NCBI GenBank assembly: GCA_030655795.1
Contig: JAUSPJ010000227.1
Span: 1 to 8,841, forward strand
Reading direction: 5' to 3'
From: Fidelibacterota bacterium
GTDB lineage: Bacteria > Fidelibacterota > UBA2242
Length of the DNA: 8,841 nt
Below are positions 1 to 7,283 of this stretch, one piece after another; the stretch's first letter is position 1; each line of letters starts with the position of its first letter. The notes beneath the pieces are model-generated. The model saw nothing but the letters and a program-made list of their open reading frames with translations, ran no database searches and was not told the DNA's origin. The translations under genes and the position numbers were made by a program.

Positions 1-1
1 C

Positions 2-1462
2 GGGAAACTTACCGAGCTAGGAAAAACCCGGAAAAGGGGGACCTATACGCGTTTTCTGGCCGACGAAGAAATCTTTAAAAAACTACAGTGGGAATACGAG
101 ATTGTTGAACACCGTGTCAGAGAGTTAGCGTTTCTGAATAAAAATCTTGAAATGGTTTTAAAGGACGAGCGTGACGGAAACGAGCAGAAGTTTCTCTATA
201 AAGGCGGTATTTCAGAATTTGTTAAGTATCTGGATGAAACAAGGCCATCGATTATTGGAAAACCGATTACTATTGATAAAGAACAAGAAAACGTTCCGGT
301 AGATATTGCGATGCAGTATAATACATCTTATTCGGAAAACATCTTCACATTTGTGAATAATATCAATACAGTGGAAGGCGGTTCTCATCTGGTTGGATTT
401 AAAACAGCCGTAACAAGAACGCTTAATAATTATGCACAGCGGAACGGACTTTTTAAGAAAGATAATTTTACCCTTTCCGGCGAAGATGTTCGGGAAGGAT
501 TGACGGCTGTTATCAGTATTAAGGTCCCCGAACCACAGTTTGAAGGCCAAACCAAAACAAAACTCGGCAATTCCGAAGTGAAGGGAATTATCGATTCGGT
601 TGTAACCGAAGGATTGGCTGAATATCTGGAACAGCACCCTTCGGAAGCGAAAAAAATTATTGAAAAAAGTCTCAGCGCGGCCCGCTCCCGGGACGCGGCT
701 AAAAAAGCCCGCGAGCTGACCCGCCGAAAAAGCGCTCTTGAAATTGGTAACTTACCGGGAAAGTTAGCGGACTGCTCCACTAAAGACCCCAGTCTTTGCG
801 AACTGTATATCGTCGAGGGAGATTCTGCGGGGGGTAGCGCAAAACAGGGACGCGACCGTAAATATCAGGCAATTCTTCCGATCCGTGGTAAAATTATCAA
901 TGTCGAAAAAGCCCGGATTGATAAGGTCTTGAATAATAATGAAGTAGGAACAATTATTACGGCCGTCGGGACCGGTTTTGGCGAGGATGAATTTAATATT
1001 GATAAACTTCGCTATAATAAAATTATCATTATGACCGACGCCGATGTTGACGGAGCTCATATTCGTACCTTATTACTGACGTTCTTTTACCGCTATCTAC
1101 CCCAGTTGGTCGAGGAGGGGCACATTTATATTGCCCAGCCGCCACTCTATAGGGTCTCTCCTGGTGGCCGTAAGGAATTTTATGCATATGACGATGATGA
1201 GCGGGACATATTAATTAAACGATATAAAAAAGAGGGCAATTCAAAAATCGACGTTCAGCGCTATAAAGGTCTTGGGGAAATGAATCCGGAACAGCTCTGG
1301 TCAACCACGATGGACCCGGAAACCCGAACTCTTGTAAAAATCACGATTGAAGACGCCTCACAGGCGGACAGAACCTTCTCAACACTGATGGGTGGCGACG
1401 TTGAACCAAGGCGGAATTTCATTCAGAAAAATGCAAAATATGTTAGAAATTTGGATGTCTAA
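2..1462 (+). CDS. gyrB: DNA gyrase subunit B, 5'-truncated by the window edge
   Basis: This is the ATPase/TOPRIM subunit of DNA gyrase, which introduces negative supercoils in an A2B2 complex with GyrA. The frame is open from base 2, before the first in-frame ATG at 152, and residues before that ATG (GKT-K-GT, then RVRELAFLNK) are GyrB-like, so that ATG is internal. About the first 150-160 residues, the ATP-binding GHKL core, are outside the window. Visible landmarks in order are the transducer-domain QTK loop (548-556, contacts ATP phosphate), TOPRIM EGDSAGGSAKQGRDR with catalytic Glu at 815-817, the Mg-binding TDADVDG triad starting at 1037, QPPLYRV, QRYKGLGEMNPEQLW, and the C-terminal GGDVEPRR...NLDV ending. 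The AKQGRDR and LGEMNP signatures and linkage to gyrA favour GyrB over ParE. It lacks the extra ~170-residue insert of enterobacterial GyrB. The stop is 3 nt before gyrA, so the two are probably translationally coupled. Confidence 0.97.
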   Translation, partial: GKLTELGKTRKRGTYTRFLADEEIFKKLQWEYEIVEHRVRELAFLNKNLEMVLKDERDGNEQKFLYKGGISEFVKYLDETRPSIIGKPITIDKEQENVPVDIAMQYNTSYSENIFTFVNNINTVEGGSHLVGFKTAVTRTLNNYAQRNGLFKKDNFTLSGEDVREGLTAVISIKVPEPQFEGQTKTKLGNSEVKGIIDSVVTEGLAEYLEQHPSEAKKIIEKSLSAARSRDAAKKARELTRRKSALEIGNLPGKLADCSTKDPSLCELYIVEGDSAGGSAKQGRDRKYQAILPIRGKIINVEKARIDKVLNNNEVGTIITAVGTGFGEDEFNIDKLRYNKIIIMTDADVDGAHIRTLLLTFFYRYLPQLVEEGHIYIAQPPLYRVSPGGRKEFYAYDDDERDILIKRYKKEGNSKIDVQRYKGLGEMNPEQLWSTTMDPETRTLVKITIEDASQADRTFSTLMGGDVEPRRNFIQKNAKYVRNLDV

Positions 1463-1465
1463 AAA

Positions 1466-3979
1466 ATGAGTAAACAGAAACAAGTAAATATTGAGTTTCA
1501 AAGAAATAAGATCATAGCTGTCAATATCGACGAGGAAATGCGTGACGCGTATCTGGATTATGCTATGTCGGTTATTGTGTCGCGAGCCCTTCCGGATGTC
1601 AGAGACGGCCTGAAGCCGGTTCATCGACGGATTCTTTACGGTATGTCGGGTTTAAGCCTGTCATATAACCGGCCAACGAAAAAATGTGCGCGCATCGTCG
1701 GTGAAGTGATGGGTAAATATCACCCGCACGGCGACTCAGCAGTTTACGATTCGCTGGTGCGGATGGCCCAGCTGTTTTCGATGCGCTACCCACTTGTGGA
1801 CGGTCAGGGCAACTTTGGATCTATTGATGGGGACAATGCCGCGGCTATGCGTTATACCGAGGCCCGCATGAGCCGAATTTCAGGAGAATTATTAAAAGAT
1901 ATTGACAAGGAAACGGTTCGGTTTGTGCCTAATTTTGACGACTCGTTAACCGAGCCCTCTGTTCTCCCTGCGGCCGTTCCGCTGTTGTTGGTTAATGGTT
2001 CGAGCGGTATCGCTGTAGGTATGGCAACGAACATACCGCCGCATAATCTTACCGAGATAACAAATGCGATTATTTTTCTGACCGACAATCCCGATGCCAC
2101 GGTTCAAGATTTAATGCAGTTTGTGACCGGGCCGGACTTTCCAACAGCGGCCATTATTCTGGGCAAGCAAGGGATAAAAAGTGCATACGAGACCGGGAAG
2201 GGGATTATTAAAATCCGCGCCCAGGCTTTTGTCGAAACAAGTAAAATTGGCAAAGACAGCGTTATTATTACCGAACTTCCATATCAGGTAAATAAAGCGA
2301 ATCTAATTGAAAAAATTGCGAACCTGGTTCGCGATAAAGTAGTTGAAGGGATTTCAGATATTCGGGACGAATCCGACAAAGACGGAATCCGCGTGGTGGT
2401 GGAAATCAAACGCGACGCTATACCGGAAGTCGTTTTAAACCAGCTATATAGTCATACTCAGCTTCAGGACAGCTTTGGTATAAATATGCTGGCCCTGGTT
2501 GACGGTATTCCAAAACAACTGTCATTGAAAGAGATTCTCGGACATTATATTGATTTTCGTCACGAAATTATTGTAAAACGAACCCAGTTTGAACTAAACG
2601 CAGCCGAAGAAAAAGCGCACATTCTCGAAGGTTTAAAAATTGCACTGGACAATATCGACGAGGTGATCGCTATCATTAAGGCGTCTTCCTCTCCGGCCGA
2701 TGCAAAAATTAACCTCATGGAGCGCTTTGAACTGTCCGACCGCCAGGCCCAGGCAATTCTGGATATGCGCCTGCAGAAACTGACTAGCCTTGAAGTCGAA
2801 AAAGTAGTTGCAGATTATAAAGAAACACTGAAGCTGATTGCCCGGCTGAAGGAGGTTTTAGAGAGCAAGCTGCTCCGCATGGAAATACTGAAAAACGAAA
2901 TTTCGGAAGTACGGGAAAAATATGGCGACGAACGACGGACCCAAATTATTGAAGACGACGGTGAGTTTTCTATCGAGGACATGATTGCCGAAGAAGAGAT
3001 GGTTATTACGATCACCCATAACGGTTTTATCAAACGCTTTCCGGTTGATATTTCCCGCCGGCAAAACCGTGGCGGAAGAGGCTCAACAGGCGCCCAGACC
3101 AAAGACGAAGATTTTGTCAGAAACCTGTTTATCGCCAGCACACACAATTATATGATGTTTTTTACCAACCGCGGTAAAATATACTGGCTGAAGGTGCATA
3201 AGATTCCTCGGGGCAGCAAGGCCTCCCGCGGTCGCGCCATTGTCAATCTGATCGAAACAGAACCGGGAGAACAGGTGCGTGCCGTATTAAGCGTCAAAGA
3301 ATTTGATGATGGCCATTTTGTTGTCATGGTTACCAAAAAGGGAACGATCAAAAAGACAACTCTTTCGGCATTCGGGAATCCACGGAGAACGGGTATCCGG
3401 GCAATCAATGTGGGAGACGAAGATGATCTGATTGACGTTCGGTTGACCGACGGAAATCAGGATATTATCCTTGGAACATCCTATGGTAAATCAATCCGTT
3501 TTAAAGAATCTGACGTTCGATCCATGGGCAGAACCGCTGCCGGCGTAAAGGGTATTAATTTGCACGGCAAAGACAATTTTGTTGTAGGGATGGTCATTGT
3601 GAAACGGGAAGGCGGAACACTCCTGGCAGTTTCCGAAAACGGCTATGGAAAACGCACCGACATCATCGATTACCCGATAATTAAACGGGGCGGCGTCGGG
3701 GTTATTACGTTGAAAACAACGGCTCGGAACGGACTGATGGTTGCACTGCGTGAGGTGGTTGACACAGACGACCTGATGATAATCACCGAAAAGGGCGTAT
3801 TGATCAGATTACCAGTTGCGATGATCCGGACTATCAGCCGGAACACACAAGGAGTTCGCCTGATTAAACTGGACGAAGGCGATTCTATTTCTGCGGTCAC
3901 CAGAATTCTTGAATCGAACGATGAAAAAGAAAATGGCGATGATCAAACCGACCTGCTTGAGGAAGAGCTGGACGATTAG
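1466..3979 (+). CDS. gyrA: DNA gyrase subunit A (837 aa)
   Basis: This is the breakage-reunion and DNA-wrapping subunit of gyrase. The N-terminal core has YLDYAMSVIVSRALPDVRDGLKP (about residues 29-51), the winged-helix GKYHPHGDSAVYD, and the catalytic Tyr130 in AAMRYTEARMSRIS. The quinolone-determining positions are the sensitive types Ser91 and Asp95 (E. coli Ser83/Asp87). A coiled-coil arm and gate follow (about 370-495), and then the C-terminal six-bladed pinwheel (about 508-815). Its GyrA-box reads QNRGGRGS (3062-3085) instead of the usual QRRGGRG followed by K/R. The protein ends in an acidic tail (816-837) rich in D and E. ATG at 1466 is chosen because it follows gyrB by 3 nt and gives a 20-residue lead before the conserved core. 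The ribosome-binding sequence is weak (GGAT at 1453-1456), consistent with coupling to gyrB. The length is typical. Confidence 0.98.
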   Translation: MSKQKQVNIEFQRNKIIAVNIDEEMRDAYLDYAMSVIVSRALPDVRDGLKPVHRRILYGMSGLSLSYNRPTKKCARIVGEVMGKYHPHGDSAVYDSLVRMAQLFSMRYPLVDGQGNFGSIDGDNAAAMRYTEARMSRISGELLKDIDKETVRFVPNFDDSLTEPSVLPAAVPLLLVNGSSGIAVGMATNIPPHNLTEITNAIIFLTDNPDATVQDLMQFVTGPDFPTAAIILGKQGIKSAYETGKGIIKIRAQAFVETSKIGKDSVIITELPYQVNKANLIEKIANLVRDKVVEGISDIRDESDKDGIRVVVEIKRDAIPEVVLNQLYSHTQLQDSFGINMLALVDGIPKQLSLKEILGHYIDFRHEIIVKRTQFELNAAEEKAHILEGLKIALDNIDEVIAIIKASSSPADAKINLMERFELSDRQAQAILDMRLQKLTSLEVEKVVADYKETLKLIARLKEVLESKLLRMEILKNEISEVREKYGDERRTQIIEDDGEFSIEDMIAEEEMVITITHNGFIKRFPVDISRRQNRGGRGSTGAQTKDEDFVRNLFIASTHNYMMFFTNRGKIYWLKVHKIPRGSKASRGRAIVNLIETEPGEQVRAVLSVKEFDDGHFVVMVTKKGTIKKTTLSAFGNPRRTGIRAINVGDEDDLIDVRLTDGNQDIILGTSYGKSIRFKESDVRSMGRTAAGVKGINLHGKDNFVVGMVIVKREGGTLLAVSENGYGKRTDIIDYPIIKRGGVGVITLKTTARNGLMVALREVVDTDDLMIITEKGVLIRLPVAMIRTISRNTQGVRLIKLDEGDSISAVTRILESNDEKENGDDQTDLLEEELDD

Positions 3980-4006
3980 CAGACATTATAAACCGGGCGA
4001 CACATT

Positions 4007-4720
4007 ATGATTCCGGAAAAAAGGTTTCAAATAATATCCCAAAACCTTGAGACGATTAGGGAAAAAATGGATTCTTCTGCTGTTCTTTCCGGCCGAAATG
4101 TCCGGGATATTAATCTCGTAGTAGTAACCAAAACCTGGTCGCCCGATATTATTTCCGTGGTTATTGAAAACGGTATTTCCCAGCTCGGTGAAAACAGGAT
4201 CCAGGAAGCGGCTCCCAAAATAGAGCAGCTGAACAGTAAATATAAGAATATAATCTGGCACATGATCGGACACCTACAGTCGAACAAGGCCGGCCAGGCA
4301 GTCGAAAAATTTAATTGCATCCAGTCCGTTGACTCTGTAAAAATCGCCCGCCGGATTTCAAATGCTGCGAAGGAAAAGAAAAAAACGATTGATGTTTTAC
4401 TGGAAATAAACATTTCCGAAGAAATGTCAAAGTTTGGCCTTTCAACATCCGAAATAATCCCTGCCGCGGAAGAAATAATGATACTGCCATACTTGAACCT
4501 TCTGGGTTTAATGACAATCGGTCCGCTAACACCGGACAAACAAAAAATTCGCTCGTCGTTTAAGAAAATGAAAGGCCATTTTGACGATCTGGTGAATCGC
4601 TTCCCTGGTACTATTAATGTGCTGTCGATGGGCATGAGCGATGATTATGAAATTGCTATCGAAGAGGGATCGACAATGGTTCGCCTTGGAAGGGCCATAT
4701 TTGGATATAGAGAACGTTGA
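4007..4720 (+). CDS. yggS: YggS/PLPBP-family pyridoxal-phosphate homeostasis protein (237 aa)
   Basis: This cytosolic single-domain protein (alanine-racemase-like TIM barrel) binds pyridoxal 5'-phosphate and buffers vitamin B6 and amino-acid metabolism. No enzymatic activity is established for the family. Visible landmarks are the PLP Schiff-base lysine Lys42 in VVVTKT, the LGENRIQEA motif (60-68), WHMIGHLQSNK (84-94), LLEINISEEMSKFG (131-144), GLMTIGP (167-173), and the phosphate-binding end SMGMSDDYE-AIEEGSTMVRLGRAIFG (207-233). Length is normal for the family. The start at 4007 has a weak purine stretch GGGCGA (3995-4000) upstream, and the gap to gyrA is 27 nt with no terminator. The gene is followed by a DivIVA-domain gene. 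In Gram-positives the orthologue ylmE also lies close to divIVA, so this neighbour pair is a known association, here attached to gyrase. Confidence 0.96.
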   Translation: MIPEKRFQIISQNLETIREKMDSSAVLSGRNVRDINLVVVTKTWSPDIISVVIENGISQLGENRIQEAAPKIEQLNSKYKNIIWHMIGHLQSNKAGQAVEKFNCIQSVDSVKIARRISNAAKEKKKTIDVLLEINISEEMSKFGLSTSEIIPAAEEIMILPYLNLLGLMTIGPLTPDKQKIRSSFKKMKGHFDDLVNRFPGTINVLSMGMSDDYEIAIEEGSTMVRLGRAIFGYRER

Positions 4721-4722
4721 TT

Positions 4723-4727
4723 GGGGG
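4723..4727 (+). promoter_or_regulatory. Ribosome-binding site of the DivIVA-domain gene
   Basis: A GGGGG run lies 8 nt before the ATG at 4736, just after the yggS stop (4718-4720). It decides the start. The in-frame TTG at 4721 overlaps this site and would add five residues (MGVKK) before MIQKNDILERKF, where DivIVA-type N-termini normally begin. Confidence 0.6.
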
Positions 4728-4735
4728 TTAAGAAA

Positions 4736-5176
4736 ATGATTCAAAAAAACGATATCCTTGAAAGAAAATTTAATAAAACACTGCGTGGTTTTGACCCCGT
4801 TGAGGTGAAATATTTTCTAGAAATGATTGCCGATGAATTTGAAAAACTGGAAGCGAGAATCACTAAACTTGAGCCGATTGAGAAACAGCTGAACGACATG
4901 AAAATCAAGTCTCCCGATGATTTGATAAAAGAGGCCGAACAAAAAGCCCAGAAATTAATTGCCGATGCGGAAAAGCTGGCATCCGACGTTATTGGCCGGG
5001 CCAAATTACAAAAGGAAAAGGAAATCGAAGAAATAACAGCGTTTCGAAATAAAAAGGATCGCCTCGTGAAATCATTGAACGATGCTCTTGGCAAACAAAA
5101 AGATTTAATAAATATGCTGAATAACATGACAGATGATCATGACGAGGAAAACGATCAAAATGACGAGTTGTTGTGA
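4736..5176 (+). CDS. DivIVA-domain coiled-coil protein (146 aa)
   Basis: The first ~35 residues match the DivIVA N-terminal domain: ND-LERKFNKTLRGFDPVEVKYFLEMI, with the LRGFDP turn at 16-21. In Bacillus DivIVA the equivalent turn inserts an aromatic and a basic residue into curved membrane. The rest is predicted to be long alpha-helical coiled coil rich in E, K and A (about 25-130), followed by a very acidic, D/N/E-rich tail (131-146). DivIVA-family proteins oligomerise at poles or septa and recruit division, cell-wall or chromosome-segregation partners; the specific role here is unknown. The start is ATG 4736, not TTG 4721, based on the Shine-Dalgarno position. The gene sits 15 nt after yggS and overlaps the next gene by 4 nt, so an operon is likely. 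At 146 aa it is of ordinary or slightly short length. DivIVA-domain proteins are less familiar in diderms, though they are known from several such phyla. Confidence 0.88.
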   Translation: MIQKNDILERKFNKTLRGFDPVEVKYFLEMIADEFEKLEARITKLEPIEKQLNDMKIKSPDDLIKEAEQKAQKLIADAEKLASDVIGRAKLQKEKEIEEITAFRNKKDRLVKSLNDALGKQKDLINMLNNMTDDHDEENDQNDELL

Positions 5177-5856
5177 AAAACAGACAGCTCCGGGATATTG
5201 CCCGCGAATTTAAAAAGTTTCAATTTTCAGAAATACCGGCAGCTGCCGTCGTTTCTTCTATTGCAATAGAAGCCCCCGGGAAAATCATTTTTTCAAACAA
5301 TGAAGCAAGCGTTTTAATTTCATCCGCTGATGAGAAAAAATTTATCTATTGGCAGATATATAAAGACAGTTTAAATATCTGGAAAGATATTTCAAGGATT
5401 GTTGCATCAACCGGGGTGAAAAATTTTATTTTTATTGGAAAATATCCGGAGATGAATGATAAACCTCCGCAGGCATACATTATCAAAGACCATATAAATC
5501 TGTCTGGCGAGAACCCCTTGATCGGCCCCAACAACGATGCTCTTGGCTCCCGCTTCCCGGATATGACGGAGCTCTATAATAAAGATCTGTCGACCCGGCT
5601 GAAAGCATGCTGTGAAAGCGCCGGAATAAATACCCGCGAGGCCACGCTTATGATTCCGCGGGATTTAAATATCAGAACAGAGCTGGAGCAAAAGATATTG
5701 ATGCTCAGGGACGACATTGTTCTTTCAAAGGATGTTTTCGAGGGAGCCATTGTTGCCAAACATCAATCGCTGCGATCGGCCGGATTGTTTCTGTGTGAAA
5801 CCGTATCCGGGCAACAGAAAAGCACGCTGCTGAACAATATTTTCAGAATGTTTTAG
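5173..5856 (+). CDS. Divergent purine-nucleoside-phosphorylase-like protein, probably catalytically inactive (227 aa)
   Basis: The middle of the protein matches the trimeric PNP/MTAP family: DHINLSGENPLIGPN (106-120), then RFPDMTELYNKDL (127-139). The C-terminal part keeps the spacing of the family's AD-VGMST-PE-..ANH-G block as DDIVLSKDVFEGAIVAKHQ (180-198). Genuine PNPs cleave purine nucleosides with phosphate. Here the conserved functional segments are gone: no GHSG-like phosphate loop near residues 28-36, no GR-H-YEGY (about 57-64 reads KFIYWQIY), no TNAAGG before the DHINL motif (IGKYPEM instead), no GP-YET-AE, no GMST, and no SN-A-G near 206-213. It is also about 45 residues shorter than usual. 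The start is GTG 5173, overlapping the DivIVA-like stop by 4 nt, which suggests translational coupling. The homology call is from recall of family motifs; loss of activity is inferred. The reading frame is intact, so it is not a decayed pseudogene. Confidence 0.75.
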   Translation: MKNRQLRDIAREFKKFQFSEIPAAAVVSSIAIEAPGKIIFSNNEASVLISSADEKKFIYWQIYKDSLNIWKDISRIVASTGVKNFIFIGKYPEMNDKPPQAYIIKDHINLSGENPLIGPNNDALGSRFPDMTELYNKDLSTRLKACCESAGINTREATLMIPRDLNIRTELEQKILMLRDDIVLSKDVFEGAIVAKHQSLRSAGLFLCETVSGQQKSTLLNNIFRMF

Positions 5857-5868
5857 TATGGGAAAATC

Positions 5869-6609
5869 TCACCGTAATTGGCGGCATAAAGAATAATATA
5901 TATTGTTTTTCTCGTCATACCACCGCGAAACAATCTCCGAATTTACAATTATTTCATCAAAGGATTGATGAGTTATTTTTGACTCAATGATATATTGATT
6001 GTCCCGCTTTGTTGCATGAATCGAACGCGCCTCAATTTTAATGTTTTTACCGAGATCAAAGCGGGCATATTCGTCGGCGTCCTTCCAGGCCCGGACCCAG
6101 GACGAATAGTTTGATACGATTCCGACACCGTAATTATATTGTTTTGAGTGTGGGGGTTTCGTCGTCCACTTCGGTCGCCCGCCCCATGCTTTGTCGTTTG
6201 AAGAGAAGCGAATACGCCCGTTAATTTTGGGGAAAGCGATCAGGATAAAATAGCATTCATCGGTAATGGAAGAATCAACCGGTATGTAATTATCATGAAC
6301 ATCGAAAACGGTATTCTCTTCATAGGATAATTCAAACGAGGGATTCATAAGCCGAAAGCGCCCATCGGCAAATTCCTCCAGATCAAAAACCAGGCGTGCC
6401 TCCCGCTGCTTGGCCAAATTGGAAATAGCCAGAGAAATTGCCGCTTCCCGGGCGAGGGCCTGATCGATATATTTTCCGGAATACCCAACCGCGAAATAAG
6501 TGCCCGTGGGACGTGTCGGGAGCTCTTCAAACCATTCGGGGATGATGGTTTGTGAAAACGAAAAAATACAAAAGCTCAGTACAGACAGTACTAAAAGGCA
6601 GCTTGTCAT
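5869..6609 (-). CDS. Secreted protein with two LPP20-like repeats (246 aa)
   Basis: The N-terminus is a signal peptide: a hydrophobic stretch (about residues 3-18) ending FSFSQ, with likely signal-peptidase I cleavage after SFS. The nearby Cys (LSFC) is a poor lipobox, so this is probably not a lipoprotein. The mature part has two copies of an LPP20-type module. The first begins IPEWFEELP (about 23-31) and continues with a YFAVGYSG strand and an A-rich helix; the second begins RPKWTTKPP (about 145-153) and continues YGVGIVSN with a helix. ATG 6609 is preferred over the in-frame GTG at 6630, because the GTG lies in the loop of a strong hairpin and would place MRRAFPP before the signal sequence. 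It follows the LPP20 lipoprotein gene by 42 nt on the same strand and converges on the PNP-like gene with 12 nt between stops. LPP20 relatives include Helicobacter Lpp20 and flagellar FlgP; the function here is unknown. Confidence 0.72.
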   Translation of the reverse strand: MTSCLLVLSVLSFCIFSFSQTIIPEWFEELPTRPTGTYFAVGYSGKYIDQALAREAAISLAISNLAKQREARLVFDLEEFADGRFRLMNPSFELSYEENTVFDVHDNYIPVDSSITDECYFILIAFPKINGRIRFSSNDKAWGGRPKWTTKPPHSKQYNYGVGIVSNYSSWVRAWKDADEYARFDLGKNIKIEARSIHATKRDNQYIIESKITHQSFDEIIVNSEIVSRWYDEKNNIYYSLCRQLR

Positions 6610-6619
6610 AGGTGGAAAT

Positions 6620-6643
6620 GCCCGCCGCACGAGAGCGGCGGGC
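6620..6643 (-). terminator. Intercistronic GC-rich hairpin between the two LPP20-like genes
   Basis: A perfect 9-bp inverted repeat, GCCCGCCGC / GCGGCGGGC with a 6-nt loop (TCTCGT on the minus strand), starts 8 nt after the TAA of the lipoprotein gene. The downstream sequence ATTTCCACC is not a T-run, so it is a poor intrinsic terminator. It may act as a partial attenuator or a 3'-end stabiliser that favours the upstream lipoprotein message. The GGCGGG of its 3' arm is also the only Shine-Dalgarno-like sequence before ATG 6609, so folding could limit translation of that gene. The hairpin is seen directly; its role is inferred. Confidence 0.6.
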
Positions 6644-6651
6644 TTGATAGT

Positions 6652-7203
6652 TTACCGACCGACAGCATCGAGTTTTTGGATTTCTTTTTCCAAATCATCG
6701 AAACTGAGATTGGCCTTGGCCTCGTTATAAAGCGCTTTGCTCTTTTTGGCCTCGTTCAATGTTTCCTGAATCAGGCTGTTCAGATTGTATTCGGCCAGTG
6801 AATAGGCATGATACATCGAACCCTCGGTTTTCATTTCCCGTTTTACAATTCGGACGCCATTTAAAACATTGTTTGACACCTGCTTGCTTACGGACGAAGT
6901 AAACTCGAGCGCCTCAGCGTCTGCGCCGATTCCGCTTTCCTGCATGAAGTTTTTCAGCATATTAGACACTTTTACCTCGATTGTGCGGGAAACCGCATCG
7001 CGGGCGCGGGCATCGGCGGCTTCTTTCGCAAGCCCCATGCTCTGTTTGGCGGCATCGCCGGCCTCATAAATAGCGTCTTCGGCCATCGGCGGATTGAGAT
7101 ACCACTCCGGAATATCCTGCATTTTTGCTTTTGGCGGACCTCCGCAATTTACCAGCATCAGAGCCAGTGGAATTAACAGCGCAATTACGATTAACTTCTT
7201 CAT
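6652..7203 (-). CDS. LPP20-family lipoprotein (183 aa)
   Basis: A lipoprotein signal peptide MKKLIVIALLIPLALMLVNC ends in a lipobox LVNC, with Cys20 as the predicted lipidation site. Asn at -1 is unusual but tolerated. Gly-Gly after Cys (no Asp at +2) suggests outer-membrane sorting by the E. coli rule. The mature protein has the LPP20 pattern: IPEWYLNPP (31-39), IYEAGDA (45-51), an Ala/Arg-rich helix AKEAADARARDAVSRTIEVKV (59-79), SSVSKQVSNNVLNGVRIVKR (103-122), and YHAYSLAEYNL (131-141). A charged helical tail (about 145-180) follows. Family members are surface or periplasmic lipoproteins, some linked to flagella or the outer membrane; no specific role can be assigned here. It has a clear Shine-Dalgarno, its own candidate promoter upstream, and a likely co-transcribed paralogue downstream. 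Confidence 0.88.
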   Translation of the reverse strand: MKKLIVIALLIPLALMLVNCGGPPKAKMQDIPEWYLNPPMAEDAIYEAGDAAKQSMGLAKEAADARARDAVSRTIEVKVSNMLKNFMQESGIGADAEALEFTSSVSKQVSNNVLNGVRIVKREMKTEGSMYHAYSLAEYNLNSLIQETLNEAKKSKALYNEAKANLSFDDLEKEIQKLDAVGR

Positions 7204-7210
7204 TTTCTTT

Positions 7211-7215
7211 CTCCT
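7211..7215 (-). promoter_or_regulatory. Shine-Dalgarno of the LPP20 lipoprotein gene
   Basis: On the minus strand AGGAG lies 7 nt before the ATG at 7203, within the purine-rich stretch GAAAGGAGAAAGAAA. It is the strongest ribosome-binding site in the window and suggests abundant translation of the lipoprotein. Confidence 0.8.
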
Positions 7216-7283
7216 TTCGTTTCTATTTACTTGTTTTCGGCTATTTGTAAAAAAAGGAACCTCTTTTCGGACATTTTTAAATT

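Noticed and set aside
4027..4635. 202-codon minus-strand open frame inside yggS
   Set aside because: It is the antisense shadow of a well-supported gene. Its Ser/Phe/Ile-rich translation shows no domain, and there is no ribosome-binding context.
4721..4735. TTG start at 4721 for the DivIVA-domain gene
   Set aside because: It overlaps the GGGGG ribosome-binding site of ATG 4736 and would add residues that DivIVA N-termini lack.
5839..5867. Possible bidirectional terminator at the convergent junction (ATTTTC / GAAAAT)
   Set aside because: It is a 6-bp AT-rich stem with a 17-nt loop and would not be stable; no better hairpin was found in the 12-nt gap.
6578..6592. Inverted repeat AGTAC / GTACT with 5-nt loop
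   Set aside because: The stem is only 5 bp and lies within the signal-peptide codons of the two-repeat protein gene; it is likely chance.
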